Shown here in pieces: positions 12,719 through 24,884 of a stretch of 64,000 nt of DNA. The notes beneath the pieces were generated by a model that ran no database searches, was not told where the DNA came from, and saw nothing but the letters and a program-made list of their open reading frames with translations. Location of the stretch: assembly GCA_963678705.1 (NCBI GenBank), contig OY783206.1:20037807-20101806 (forward strand), given 5' to 3'. The first letter of the stretch is position 1. Every line of letters begins with the position of its first letter. The DNA comes from Panorpa germanica (taxonomy: Eukaryota > Arthropoda > Insecta > Mecoptera > Panorpidae). Made by a program: the position numbers and the translations under genes.

Positions 12719-13039
12719 TTATATATCAATAGCGTGTTTTCTCCATGTCGACCTATTCAGGTATATTCCCAGGCCCGAATTTGAGGGAGGGAAGGCGGGG
12801 CTACTGCAAGAAAGGGGCCTCCACAATAGAGATCAAAGCACTAAGAAAGACTTGACGGAAAGAAATGTTCCTTTTATTCGGAAAAGAATTAGGGGCCTCC
12901 ACTCCGTAATTGCCCATCCACATATATAAATCCGGCCCTGTTCCCAGATATTTTGCTTCATTTAATTGTGGGCATGTATCTTATTTGGTTATACTTACTT
13001 TTATATGTCAAAGAAAAGGTCACTTATGTAAAAAAAAGA
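12719..13039. other. Intergenic with a short direct repeat
   Basis: AGGGGCCTCCAC-type sequence occurs twice (about 12813 and 12890), roughly 77 bp apart. No gene is supported. Confidence 0.45.
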
Positions 13040-13480
13040 AACGATATTATATATTTATTACATTATTTTATTTTAATGTTTCTGCCATTAGGCACTACAT
13101 TCTTCAGCCTTAAATCATTAAACTACATATTATTGTGCTTAATTACATTTTGTGATAATTATTCTTACTCTCACTCCTTCTGAAAAGAAATTTAAAATAA
13201 AAATAAAACAAATAAATTTAAACCCTTACCGCTTTTCTACTCTCTCATTCCTACTCTTTCCTCGCTCCTTCTCTCTATCTCCGGCATCCACCTCTTCCCC
13301 TTAATAGCTGCACAATCTTCTTTTCATTTTTTACTCTTTTCCCACATGAATACATAAAGTGCTCCAGCGTTTCTATCTCGAACACGTCTTTCACATCCTT
13401 TTCTCTTTATTTTCACAGTATCTGCTGCCTTTCTCTTTGTTTCCCAATTTAAATCATGCGATTCTTTTTATGCTTCTTGT
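13040..13480 (-). mobile_element. Non-LTR retrotransposon tail, family A (minus)
   Basis: A CT-rich plus strand, so an AG-rich coding strand. It shares CTGCACAATCTTCTTTTCA and a TGCCATTAGGCACTACATTC 3'-end motif with 43800-44275, 45700-46080 and, inverted, 22690-23880 and 51410-51790. The frame is no longer open. Confidence 0.7.
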
Positions 13481-14394
13481 CTCTCTTCTTGTCTTATGTC
13501 TTATAAATAACTCCTAAGTACTACCTTTACAACAAATTAAGAATATCGGAAATACCCCTATTATCTCACGTATTATCTCCAATAAGAAAGAGTCAGTTCT
13601 TATTGAAACACACTATATAATTTTTCTGTAGAATATAAAGTGTAAATAGTTTTTATCTTCTACAACAGAAAGAAAATGCCACGAATGTGATGAAAATGAA
13701 TTGGAAATAAATGGAAAAACCCTCAGTAATGTTAGAAAAGTAATAGTCGGTCTGACCGACCACATTGTAGGTAATATACTAAGGAATTAAAATGTTATTC
13801 GGACGCGCAAGTGTTGAACGGAATTATAAAAATATTGAGTGGAACTCAGTTGTATGTGATAGGTCACCAGCTGAAGCTAGGTTCTATTGCTACGTGGTAG
13901 GTTGAAAAGAGCACGTAGAGAACTAATTGAAGCTTGCAATAATATCGAATTGGAAACATTCCATCAGCTATCTGAAAAATAACAGGTATTTAAACCAGAG
14001 ATTAGGTAATTCCGTGAAATGAGCTGTGGGTCAATTTGTTGTATCGTCTGAAGTTATTTATATGTATAACACTCTTTTACTGTTTTATGCGGTGTGGTAA
14101 TTCTAAGAACTCTTGCGTATGTTTAACGTCTATTTGGTGATGTACCCAAGTACACTACTCGCGATAGACCGCACTAACCCAATAATTTTACAGTAGCGTA
14201 TATTTACAAGTAGTCGTGTGAAATCAAGGCAGCAGCATTCTTTAACCCTTGAAAAAATATCAACATTTTTGAAAATATCGGGTTTTTCAACAAGATCTTT
14301 GTTTTTTGAAACAAAACAAGGAATTCTGATTAGTGCTTCACACGAGCTCGAGACTTTTCTCTTCTTGTCTCGGCTCTCGTCTCGTAAAACCGAA
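13481..14394. other. Intergenic with a weak coding-like relic
   Basis: 13881-13982 (+) reads as an open stretch ending in LKRARRELIEACNNIELETF and a stop seven codons later. It has charged, helix-like composition and a stop just upstream, and could be the last exon or tail of a dead TE protein. Nothing else is recognised here. Confidence 0.3.
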
Positions 14395-14840
14395 CTGACG
14401 TTATTTCGTAAAATAAACTAGCAGCAACATAAACGTTCAACCTTTTTTTAGTACAAAAAAGGTTAGGTCATACATTTACGAAATATAAAATCTGGTAAAC
14501 AAACATCTGTTAAATATTTTTTCTTTTTAGATATTTCTTTTTTATATATTTATATTTTAAGGAAAAATAAATGTGAATATAAATTTTTTTACAATACGAT
14601 TGTTTTAAAACATTCAGTTTAAAATGTCGTTGAGTCTAGTAGGTGTTAGTAGTAAACCTGACAAAAAGTTCCAGATTAGATGAAAGTGATGATGCATTAA
14701 GTGAAATTGAACCAGTTGATCAACTTGGTATAAAAAAAATTCTTCAAAGTTTAAATTTTCTTCTAAATTTGATACAATTAATGGTGAGAAAAAACTGATA
14801 TGTTTAGTGTGTGAAAAATTTAAAATAAAATAAATAATTA
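14395..14840 (+). pseudogene. hAT-like element relic with BED-type zinc-finger start
   Basis: After an ATG at 14624 the frame holds an acidic stretch (DESDDALSEIEPVDQLG, after a frame break). It then has SSKFDTINGEKKLICLVCEK ending in a stop at about 14831. An F..I.G..K..C..C sequence after an acidic N-terminus is the usual start of hAT transposases with a BED finger; the His pair is lost. The 5' flank (AGCAGCAACATAAACGTTCA) is repeated at 57735-57870. Confidence 0.6.
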
Positions 14841-15206
14841 GCCGAAATTATATAATGAGTTACTTTGCTTAGGACTATCTTAGGAGTTAGTACTCGCAAT
14901 AACGAGATGTGACGATACGAGGCCAAAACTAAAACGATTCCTATTTTTTTCTAAACTTATAATATTAGGTCTTAAAATATTAAATAGAAAATTTCATAAT
15001 TGATGAAACTACTGCCTGTGGGTAACACTTCAAGTGACGGCCTCTGTACATAGATGGCAGTCTCTTTAAAGTCTCGTAGCTTCGTTACTTTCAATATAAT
15101 CGCTATAATACTTATTATATTATAGATTAATATTCTTAAGATATAAGTCTTTAAGAAAACGAGAAAAGAAAAAACAAAATATGTATACTCTTTTTAAAAA
15201 ATGAAA
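14841..15206. other. Intergenic between the hAT relic and Tweedle gene 1
   Basis: No gene seen. It ends in the Tweedle 3' flank. Confidence 0.5.
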
Positions 15207-15212
15207 TTTATT
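15207..15212 (-). promoter_or_regulatory. Poly(A) signal of Tweedle gene 1
   Basis: AATAAA on the minus strand about 45 bp past the stop codon. Confidence 0.7.
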
Positions 15213-15256
15213 TACAAAAATAATTATATAAAACAATAAGTTATAACAATCTATCC

Positions 15257-18022
15257 TTAATAAGGCCCTGGTTTGTGGCCGGGTGGTCCATATTGTGACC
15301 CACTAACTTGTCCACTGGATCCGGAAATGTGTGACAAGTCAATATTTCCACCTGAGCCATGCTCAAGTCCACCAGAAATGCCGGAGAGATCAATTCCTCC
15401 TCCATGTCCTCCATCACCACCTCCTCCGATGATGCTACCATCGATACCAGCTCCTAAACCTCCGCTAATTCCACCTCCGATTCCCCCTCCAATGCCTCCT
15501 CCGATACCACCTCCAATACCTCCTCCAATGCCCCCTCCGAATACTCCTCCATGACCACCGTCTCCTCCCTTCTGGGTCTTGTACTTGATGAAGTATACTT
15601 CCGGTTTGCTGGGTTGCGTGGGGAGGGCAGTTGGGATGACGATATCGGGCTGCTCTTCCGGTTTCTTCACGAGTACGTAAACCAAAGTCTTCTCCTCGTT
15701 CTGATGTTGCAGAGGAATGATTGGTGCAACTGGTGTAGGAGCTGATGGAGCTTTAATGAAGATGATCTTGTAGTGCTTCTGTGGCTGTGAGACTGGGATG
15801 TGTTGATGACGGATTTCTTCGTGCTCTGGAGGAGGAACGTGAACGTAGATGTGTTTGTGGATGGAAGGAGCATGAGAAGCATAGCTATAGCTATCGATAG
15901 CGCCTCCTCCGAACGATCCTGAGGAGCTTGAGAAGGAACTGAGTCCGTGTCCACCTCCGTGACCACCTAAGAGAGCTCCTCCGCCACCTCCATGTCCACC
16001 AAGACTGAACTCGCTTCCGTGAACGCCTAGATTGATGCCACCACCATGACCGCCCAGGTCGAAACCACCGCCGCCGCCACCTCCGTGACCCCCACCATGA
16101 CCACCGAGGTCAAAGCCACCTCCGTGTCCCCCTCCACTTCCACCGAAGTGATGACCGCCAGAAGGTCTGTTGTAGGAGTAGCCTGCTTCTGGACGGGCCA
16201 AGGCCACCATGAGCACCGAAGAAAGTGCCTGGAACGATTTTATTAACAATTAATGTTTAGTTTTTGAAAGTAACGTTAACTTGATCGTTAAGAATAACCT
16301 AAAAACACAGCTAGATTAAAAACTGTCTATCATCCATTATAACTACAGATTCGTTTCAGAAATATTTTATTTGTACGTTAATAAGGGAGAAAGTAGAGTA
16401 ACGCGGCATGTTCGGGATCACCGACGTACGTCTGTTGAGATCAGATGGAAATATCAAAGGTAAATCACTCTAGATATTTGGCAGTAATATGTTGCAAAGG
16501 ATATAAATACGAGTATCTAGCAAGTGCGGTAATTAAAGAAAAACAATATTTATTCTATTGAATATCATATTTTTAGCGATTTTAACTCGCTCTATAACTT
16601 GTCTATACCAAGAAAAAGTTGGGTTTTTTTAATAGCTATTTATAATTTGAATTTTTGTGACATTACAGAATTAAATTAATAAGTAATCGATTTTATTTAT
16701 ACTTGTTTACTTCGAAATTTTATATGTTGCATCTCTTTTACTCTCTATTGTATTACAAATACAGCAATAGCATAAATGGAAAGAAGGTATTTAAGTTTTG
16801 AAAACATTAGTGATTACCCAGGAAGAAAAATAAACCTTGAAATTAGTTTGTGCTAAGCTTGCAGTATGAATCTCGCCCCGCAAGATATTCTATATGAAAA
16901 GTAGAAAACTAATCTTAGAATTACCTTGTGGCGAACTATTTTTTATGTGGGTAAAAGAACAAAGTGAGTATTATATGTATATATGTATATATAGCTCACT
17001 TGTACAAAATTAATATTAAATCTGACGATAGATGTCAATGTGGTGAAGAAGGAACTTTGGATCATATTATATTTGAATGCATAAATTATAGTTTAGAAAG
17101 ATCAAATTGAATAGTGATTAGATGTGATTAAAACTTTACCTGTTAATACTAAATTTTTGTTAAGTGATTCAAAATTAATTAGTGAATTATTGAAATATTT
17201 AGAAATTTGTAAAATTGAATTATAAATTATAAAAGATGTATAAAAAATGTTTGATGGTGGCTATGACGAATAAAAGTCAAGGCAAATAAATAAATTTAAA
17301 AAAAAGAGTATTTTAATTCTTAGTGCCTTGTATAATATAGTGGCGCATTTTTAAGAACTATATATCAATAAACCCACTAAACACAGAACGTAAACTTAAA
17401 AATATTTAACATAATATTTTTTACCTAATGTTACGTTTTCTCAAAGTTTAATATAATTCTCTTACATTGTTATTAGCTAAATAAAAAAGATATTAAAAAT
17501 CTGTTACTAATACATTACATTATATAATCTTGTATAAAAAACTTGAATGATAACTTTTGTTATATAAACTTATATTATATTTACCTATAACAATTTATGT
17601 AGAAGGTAAACTCTTTTATGTTAAATAAACTTTAATTGTACGTAACTGAGTTTGGCGGGTATAATAGTGTTTTATAGAAAATAAGGACGATCAAAAGTAG
17701 CTCGCTTTCAATATATTTTATAAAGAAACGCACACCGCTTGCTGTAATTTTCTTTACAGGACAATATTTGTCATATGCTCAACGAATGATTCTAATTTTT
17801 CAAAACAATCGTAAGAAAATTACCATTGTTATATCACAAAAGGGATCGTTACAATCAAAATCTAATACTTAAATATTTAATATATATATTTATATTTTCA
17901 AAATGATTTAAGAAAAGTAATTTTCTTCGAAACGTTCTTAAAATTATAATCTAATAAAAGTGGTATATATAAAAGAAAATTTAAAGTATTTACAAAAGAA
18001 GACTCACCAAAAATGTCCGCAT
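15257..18022 (-). CDS. Twdl: Tweedle cuticular protein 1 (Gly-rich)
   Basis: Two coding exons: 18022-18008 (ATG plus four codons, donor GTGAGT) and 16228-15257, giving 328 residues. The tiny first exon supplies MRTFL, which joins [15 protein letters not shown] as a secretion signal. Next comes a Gly/His-rich region of about 100 residues. The DUF243 blocks follow ([54 protein letters not shown]), then a tail with six GGGI repeats and a GPPG-containing end. Tweedle proteins bind chitin and shape larval or adult cuticle. The same exon plan recurs in the gene at 24885-27038, so the two are tandem paralogues. The 1,779-bp intron holds a retrotransposon tail. The start is fixed by the signal peptide and core promoter; longer frames running past 16228 read into the intron. 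Confidence 0.93.
16990..17305 (+). mobile_element. Non-LTR retrotransposon 3' end, family C, in the Tweedle 1 intron
   Basis: The frame reads [20 protein letters not shown] then IFEC, a Cys-x-Cys...His...Cys pattern typical of the end of non-LTR ORF2 proteins. It is followed by a stop-containing tail, GATGGTGGCTATGACGAATA and an A-rich end. It lies antisense to the host gene. A deleted copy is at 48565-48870. Confidence 0.75.
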
Positions 18023-18091
18023 CTTATTAGTGACACTTATTAAACCAGAGAAGAATCTTTGACCGGCTTTCTTTGTGAATTAAGACGAGAT

Positions 18092-18126
18092 AGTGATACT
18101 CATTTCGGTTGAGTGTTACTTTTTAT
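18092..18126 (-). promoter_or_regulatory. Core promoter of Tweedle gene 1
   Basis: TATAAAA at 18126-18120 and an initiator TCACT at 18096-18092. The presumed +1 A (18094) is 32 bp after the TATA start, giving a 5' UTR of about 72 bp. The geometry matches that of the paralogue. Confidence 0.7.
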
Positions 18127-20114
18127 ACTATAATTGAGGTTACCGAGTTGGAAGCCATCATATAATACAACACATGAAGTTAAAAAAACAAACGGAGAAA
18201 GTGACAAAGAGATGGCCAAAGCAAGTTGGGTTGGTCGCTGGTCGTTGCTCGTTAGTTGACCCAGCCAGGTGCCTCAGGACTCCGAGTAAGCTAAAGAAGA
18301 TGGTCTAATAAAAAGACAGGGATGTATCCCACTGTAGCCAACAAGCAAATTTATTTTTTAAAAGCATTTTAGTTAGATGTAGTATGTTAAAAGACGCTCC
18401 TATACTTGTTCTGTAAGAATCAATTTAAACAAGTTTAAATACAAATATTTGTAAAGAAATTATATTTCTTTAGTTGGTACAAAGCTTGTCTATCGATAAA
18501 ACAGTGACCGTTCAGTGAAAACATATACTCATGAACGCCATAGATGTTGCTGTAGTAATAACGGCCAACATAGTTGATATTTGGAGTCGACAGAAATCAC
18601 GTTCTCGTAAAAAAACTGGAGATATTGTCTTATATATTTATTAATGTCCTTTACACTTTATACTAAATTTATAGATTTTGACTGTTGAAATTTGCATTTT
18701 TAACGTACGAACCCTACACCGACACCGACGGATGTTTTGTGATATAACATCGGTAACTTTCTTACGATTGTTTTGAAAAACTTAGAATCATTCATTGAGA
18801 ATACGACAAATATTGTCCTGGAAAGAGAATTACAACAAGCGGTATTCGTTTCTTTATAAAATATGTTGAAATATCCAATTTAGAAGGAGATGTTAACAAT
18901 TAAAATACTCAACTTTAATAGTTAACGGGTACCAAAGCAATAAAAATATAAATCTGCGTGTGATGTCACATCTGACGATTTGCCATCTCTTTTATGCAAC
19001 AGAGATGCATATGAGTGTGTGTGTGTGTGTGACACGTCATTTACTACTAACAAATGGCTCGTACTTTCGATCATTTTCGACTAGAAGATCACAATTAGGC
19101 AACGTCGCATACGCGGGAAGTTCAAAACACTAAAACTTAATAATGTAAGAATGTAACAGTTCCAAATCCGAAAAACGGCGCACTAGCATTATCTCTTGTA
19201 TTTCTGCTTATGTAGAACAGTGCGAAAAGGAGCACTACGCATCAACTATTGTCTCATTGTACACATGTTATAAACATGTTAGTTTGCATAAGGGTGGATC
19301 TTTCTGTAGGGTGAGCACAAACGTTCCTTGGAACGTTTTTAGTAGTAGAATGTATATAACAATTAAAATATAATTATTTTCGACTACACCACTGCTCAGA
19401 TGTGATCAAATATGGCACAAACAATTAAGTAAAAGGTCGATTTGTGGAATCTTTTATTCAAAAAACATCCAAATATATAAATAATATTATGGTGAAATAC
19501 TTTTACTAATTCACAATAGAGTTACTGTAGAAATGTAACAGTGCTTGTCAATATTAGGTTCGCGGATTGTTTATTGACTGAATTCAACGCTTGATTAAAG
19601 TATTGGAGGCCCATGATCTTTGGTAAACCCACATAACACTAGATATTCCCCGTGTATTCATATATGCTCCATAATGTGAAAATAATAATACTGTATTACA
19701 GTACATACTATGTACATACAGCACATATATTCAATATTTAAATTTGCACATGCCTTTGTATTTGCACATACATATGACATACAGTGTAGGTTTTACACCA
19801 CAACAACATATACATAGTATATGCAATATACCTTAATATACGTATATACCTTGAATATACATACTGTATATCCTAATCTTTTCTGGTATGATTAATGTTC
19901 ATCTTTAACAACCTACTATGTTTTTTTTATGTTTTCTCTTTATATGTAGAGGCGTATACATAAGTATATTCAAGGCAGACCCCTTATTCGTTAATGTTGA
20001 ATGTAATAAAAAAGTGCACATCAATTTTAATTTTTGTTAAATATATTTAATAAGTAAAGAACAGAAATTAAAAATATAATGCATATTACATTAACACTAA
20101 GGTAAGATAACCAA
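18127..20114. other. Intergenic, repeat-derived
   Basis: 18475-18610 is an inverted copy of 6120-6260. 18640-18860 belongs to a dispersed family (CCCTACACCGACACCGACGG ... ATTCATTGAGAATACGACAA) also seen at 34600-34780, 47400-47650, 56270-56460 and, inverted, 50800-50960. 19014-19032 is a (GT)n run. No gene is seen. Confidence 0.6.
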
Positions 20115-20739
20115 TAGGCTTGTGTCCTATGTCTTAATTTCTATAAAAGTTTATTATATATTGATAAAGTGGGTTACTAGAACCTCAAATGTTTTAATAA
20201 CTCCTTATATGTTAGGAGATATTATCAATTAAAAAAGTCATTGTGTCTCTTTAATTATTAAAGGGATTCAACGTTGTGCACATTCCAAGTGCATGTGACA
20301 TCACAATCCTTGTGTAAGGTTACCAACCTTACAGCTCATAAATCTCTGCTATATGTATTTATATATCAAAATATCAAATATTATTTACAGCTATTTCAAG
20401 GAATAATAAAATTTCAATATTATGTCTGCCTTAGCCGGGTTAAATAAAATAAAAACTTATTATTCTTTGATTTGACTTCATTATTTGACTACCAACAGCT
20501 GCAAAACATTACCACAGCACTGACCTACTCAACAAATAACTGACGTTAAAATGCATTTCACGTCATACAAATATGGCCGACCATTTCTAGCGCTAAAACT
20601 ACAATTCAAATTTTTAATTGCTATATCGTCGTCAATATTTAGATATTTAATAAAATAAACACGCCAATACACATTTATTAACATCAATTTCAATCAACAA
20701 TTGAAAAATCGACCACTAAAAAATGAGGACACAAACCCA
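20115..20739 (+). mobile_element. TGGGCTTGTGTCC MITE, copy 2
   Basis: Nearly full-length (about 625 bp). It starts AGGCTTGTGTCCTATG and ends GAGGACACAAACCCA. The internal TCTGCCTTAGCC and GCATTTCACGTCATACAA segments match copies at 28545 and 34789. Confidence 0.85.
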
Positions 20740-21577
20740 TTAACGCCCACCTAATAGTTTTTCATTTAATATTTCAACAAAGGTTACCAGTGGAATGAAA
20801 ACTATGAATATTTTTAATAAAACATATTTATTTCTATTAGAGAATTGAGTTTGTATTTACAAAATTGCTAAATTTACCAATTTATGATAAAAAAAAAACT
20901 ATGTCAATGGGCGTTATTAGACACCATTGATCCAAATAACGCCCGGACTAAAATAATCAAAGAAATAACATTAAATGAAAGCATTTTCCAAAACAAATCG
21001 AAGCAATAAACATTTTCATTAAATATTATCAGTTGCAGCCTCTAGGACAACTGAAATACAATTTTTAAATTTATTTATATTGCGATCTGTCATAAGATTT
21101 AACTTGCACGGTATGTGTCCACGTCCAGTGGCACAACCCTATCTAGTTATTATTTCATTTAATGAAGTCCTCCTCAGTCTGCTGAAGGTGGACTGAATTT
21201 CTTGTCTCACTGTAGGTATGGCAAGATCGTGGTGCAGTCTTTCGTTTGTAAGACACCACGGAGCATCTACAATCATGCGTGGTCAGATGTACAATCCATA
21301 AATTTACTGCCTCAGTCAATTTTACGTGTGACATTATACGAAAAATTAAAATTCTTTATTTGTAAATTCCCGTATTAATTTTCTTGCATTCATTTTTGCA
21401 ACTTCTTTATACTCAATAGCGAATAAATTCGAATTTAGTGAATGACCTTAACACTACATGTTCTTCCCGGCAATGTCAAAAACAATGTTACTAAAGCATA
21501 TACTCCCTTCTCAGAAAACTCCCTTTTAAAGCAAGCAAATTTTTATAAAAGTAGTTTGATATACTTTTTCTCCCGGC
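20740..21577. other. Intergenic
   Basis: No gene is seen apart from the Jockey fragment at 21128-21285, listed separately. Confidence 0.5.
21128..21285 (-). pseudogene. Jockey-clade retrotransposon fragment
   Basis: About 160 bp matching 12420-12640, with a block near 21190 deleted relative to that copy. Dead. Confidence 0.75.
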
Positions 21578-21692
21578 GCGGCAAGCTAACGGCCATGCCG
21601 AGTTGAACACACCAGGATTTGGGCGATCCGGGAAGTTAAGCACCGGTAGGACCAGTCGTAGTTTGGTTGGGTGTTCGGGATTACACCCGCGT
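21578..21692 (+). ncRNA. Degenerate 5S rRNA-like sequence (pseudogene or 5S-derived SINE head)
   Basis: About 115 bp with the layout of 5S rRNA. GGCCATGCC.AGTTGAACAC matches the loop-B to helix-III region. GGAAGTTAAGCACCGG resembles the internal promoter box A (AAGCTAAGCA-G). GTTTGGTTGGGTGTTCGGGATTACACC resembles the box C region with GGGA-TACC. Many bases differ, no T-run terminator follows and there is one copy only, so it is unlikely to be a working 5S gene. A SINE3-type retroposon head is an alternative. Confidence 0.45.
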
Positions 21693-22689
21693 TCAGAATG
21701 TGATTGTAGTGGTATGCGAATGAGAGTAAATCCGTTGACATTGCACCCCTCGTGCCACGGCACACACTTCCTTTCTTCCCAGAACGAACCCACTTCAGTG
21801 ATATCATACTTAGTTTGGAATGGACATACTTAAAGTTCCGCCTCCCTTCTACACATTCAGATACAATTTCTACTCAATATTTAGCAAGTTTATGGCCAAT
21901 ATAGGCTCGCATCGCAAGAACTCTTGGAGTAGAGGGGAATCAAATCATGATTTACTGCACACAGTGTAGTATATAACTCGTACTCTCGACGCGGCGAGTG
22001 TGGGATGTTATTCTCTTTTATAACATTTGCCATCACTGTTCTAATTGGCTATTTGTAATGTTAGAATACCATTTGGGTGACCGAACGGTATCCGGAGAAG
22101 GTTGACCAGTTCTAAACAGCGCGGTGAAAATGAATGCTGAAATAATGCAAAAATCATAGAACCGGAAACAGATGAATATTTCGAATCGCTTCCTTAAGCA
22201 CTTGTCTAATGTTAGGATCACGGTTTATGTCATGCATTTCTTTATTAACAAATATAATTCGTAGCTAAACTAATCTAGAATGTTTCTTATCACTTCATTT
22301 TTATCATTCCTCCAAAACAGCTTCGTTAAAATTTTTGAAAATTAATATTTTGTACAGAAACCTTTTCTAAAACTGCCGGCGTTCTTAAATTTATTATGAA
22401 ACCGTTATTTATAGAAACAATAGTAGTTTGTGTTCCAAATAACAAAATTACATCCAGTGGCGGAAGTAATTGGGATGAATAACGATGTTCGGAGCAGTTT
22501 ACAAAACACTTCACCAGTATTTAACAAATTTATCAGCATTATAATTATGTTTTTATTTATTTATGAGTTATCTGCCTAATGATTCAGATAGAATACACGT
22601 ACAGCGGCGTACTCAACTCAATTTTTTTGGAGATGTCTCACTAATGAACTGAAGTCTCGATATATGTTTATTAAAAATAGGAATGTTCA
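21693..22689. other. Intergenic, nothing recognised
   Basis: No gene or named repeat is seen. The short open frames lack signatures. Confidence 0.5.
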
Positions 22690-23880
22690 GGAAAATGCGG
22701 AATGGAGATAGAAACATTGGAGCACATTAAGTTTTCATGTGAGAAAAAGATAATAATCGAAAAGAATATTGTGCAGTTATTAAGGATGTATGAGCGAGGG
22801 TGTGGTCTAATACTGAATGTTGAAGGGTGGGGATAGGCATGAGCATTTGCGGGAAGAAGTTACATTTGGCAACATAGCTTTTTTTGGTTAGTTTTTTTGC
22901 CGGTAACATTTGAATATTTTGTAAAACGGCTGGAAAAAAAATAAATTTTGAATGAAATATGCTAAGTTATAAAATAATAAGTGTTAATAAATGTTTTATT
23001 TTTATATATATGCCATTTTCTTAATTTTTGTACTTAATTTTTGCTGTTACTATCACGTAATATTTATTTTGACAGCTCTGAAAGAGGTTATATTTAAATT
23101 TGTATGTACCGTTTTTGCCGCTGCCGTGCTGTGTCGCTTATTATAGCAGTGCGATGTTGCCAAGTGTCAAATATGGCGAAAAATATTTTTTTAAATATCA
23201 TAATTTGAATTTCATTTCTAATTATCTTTCCAGGATGAACGGTTACATAGTATTTTTAAAATATTGACGTGTCACGCCAATATTCACCTTTCTAATGCAT
23301 AGTTTTTTTTTATGCTACGTAATACAGAACATACTCATATTTATTGATTTATGATCACTTGTACCCATTTCCCCATAAGAACAATGTATTTTATGTCAAT
23401 TTTCAACAATTAATTTCTGTAAAATATGAACGGTTACCTACCCTGAAATTTTAACAGTAAATTCATTGACCATGAATCTACACGTACAAAAATTTTGAGC
23501 CCTTTAATCAAAAATTATTTTCTTGCTCATACATCCTTAAAGGGAGGAAGTGAAGGAAAAAGGTGAATGGCGAAGATAGAGAAAAGGAACGAGGAAAGAG
23601 AAAGAGCAGTGTAGAGGCAGGAGGGAGAGTAACAGGAGGAGCAAATCAGTAGGAGTTTTGTTTTTATATTTATAAGGATATATTTTTTTTTTTCGTTTGG
23701 AAGAAGTGAGAATGTTTAGTTTTAATAAGGATTAAAATTGAAATAAGCACAATGACATGTTAATAAATGAGTTAAGACACAAGAATGTAGTGCCAAATGG
23801 CAAAAACATTAAAAATAAAATAATAATAGTAAGATTAACAGCGACTTTTTTTCTTAAGAGAGAAGCTTTATCTTAAGTTA
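22690..23880 (+). mobile_element. Non-LTR retrotransposon tail, family A, split by an insertion
   Basis: 22690-22780 reads GKCGMEIETLEHIKFSCEKK, a Cys...TLEH...Cys end motif as at 51600-51670. The element resumes at 23541 with AGGGAGGAAGTGAAGG and ends near 23850 with the family tail (GTAGTGCCAAATGGCAAAAAC). The 753-bp insertion between them is listed separately. Confidence 0.75.
22784..23536. mobile_element. TTAA-flanked MITE (piggyBac-like)
   Basis: The inverted termini GGATGTATGAGC and GCTCATACATCC lie directly between TTAA at 22780-22783 and TTAA at 23537-23540. Uninterrupted family A copies (for example 45845-45870, reverse strand) have one TTAA at that spot, so this is an exact TTAA target duplication, the hallmark of piggyBac-type transposition. 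The 753-bp interior has no transposase. Confidence 0.85.
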
Positions 23881-24021
23881 CATATTTACTATTATTTTAT
23901 TTCCCAATATTAACAAACAAATGAATACCAGACTAGTTCAATTCATGACGCATGACGTCAGAGAAAGACTTCCAAATTAAATTTGTGATAATGCCTAAAA
24001 GAAATTGGTTGATTACTGATA

Positions 24022-24685
24022 TACAGGGTGTCCCAATATTCAACAATAAGCGGGCACCAGAGGGTGGTCCTGCTCATGACTACACAAGAAAAAAAGAAAA
24101 AAAAAATTTATCTCATTTTGTTTAGGAATTAAAAAAAAAAATATTTTCGAAAATGGAAACACCTTAAGATGTTTTTAACTACCATGACCACAATTTTTCA
24201 AATAATTCTGATTTTTCTTTTAGTTCTTTTTTAGAAATAGTATGCATTATTTTTTTTTATTGCTAGTTTTCCTGGAGTATTATACCATTTTGGAGTCCTG
24301 AAGAGTTATGCCAATTTTAAAAAAAAACTTGCCATAGTAGTGTTCATACTTTTTTCTTTACACCACGATGAGTTAAAGTGAACAGAAAGTAAAAATCTTT
24401 AAAAATTTTAGGGAAAAAAATAATTTCGATTGAATTTTGTGTAAAAACTACTAGCATTCTGGGATTTTTAATAGTTGTGGTGGATATCAGTGCTATTTAG
24501 GTTGCTATTTAAAAAATTGTGGTCATGGTAGTTAAAAACATCTTAACGTGTTTCAATTTTCGAAAAAAAAATTATTTTTTTTCTAATTCCTAAACAAAAT
24601 GAGATACATTTTTTTTTTCTTGTGTAGTCATGAACAGGACCACCCTCTGGTGCCCGCTTATCGTTGAATATTGGGACACCCTGTA
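24022..24685. mobile_element. Long-palindrome MITE TACAGGGTGTCCC, complete
   Basis: 664 bp, from TACAGGGTGTCCCAATATTC to the exact inverse GAATATTGGGACACCCTGTA, with TA at both ends. The arms pair over most of their length (GATAAGCGGGCACCAGAGGG and its inverse), so it is a foldback of Tc1/mariner type. It is noncoding. Confidence 0.9.
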
Positions 24686-24814
24686 TATTGTACCACATTG
24701 TTTTTTTATCCATATCAAATTTAAATTTGGTATCTTACCAATATGAAATAGTTAAAAAATAGTTTGGAAAGTTTAGTCCTCATAAAAAAAAACAAACATT
24801 TAATTGAGAATAAA

Positions 24815-24820
24815 TTTATT
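24815..24820 (-). promoter_or_regulatory. Poly(A) signal of Tweedle gene 2
   Basis: Minus-strand AATAAA about 65 bp beyond the stop codon. Confidence 0.7.
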
Positions 24821-24884
24821 AGAAAAATGAATATACAAAAGAGGGGGGGGAAGAGGAAGGGGTCATGACAAGCTACATTCGTAG

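Noticed and set aside
15273-15554. Pro-rich plus-strand frame over Tweedle 1
   Set aside because: Antisense of Gly codons (GGN read as CCN); no independent evidence.
21603-21833. 76-codon frame over the 5S-like region
   Set aside because: Overlaps RNA-like sequence, with no protein family signature.
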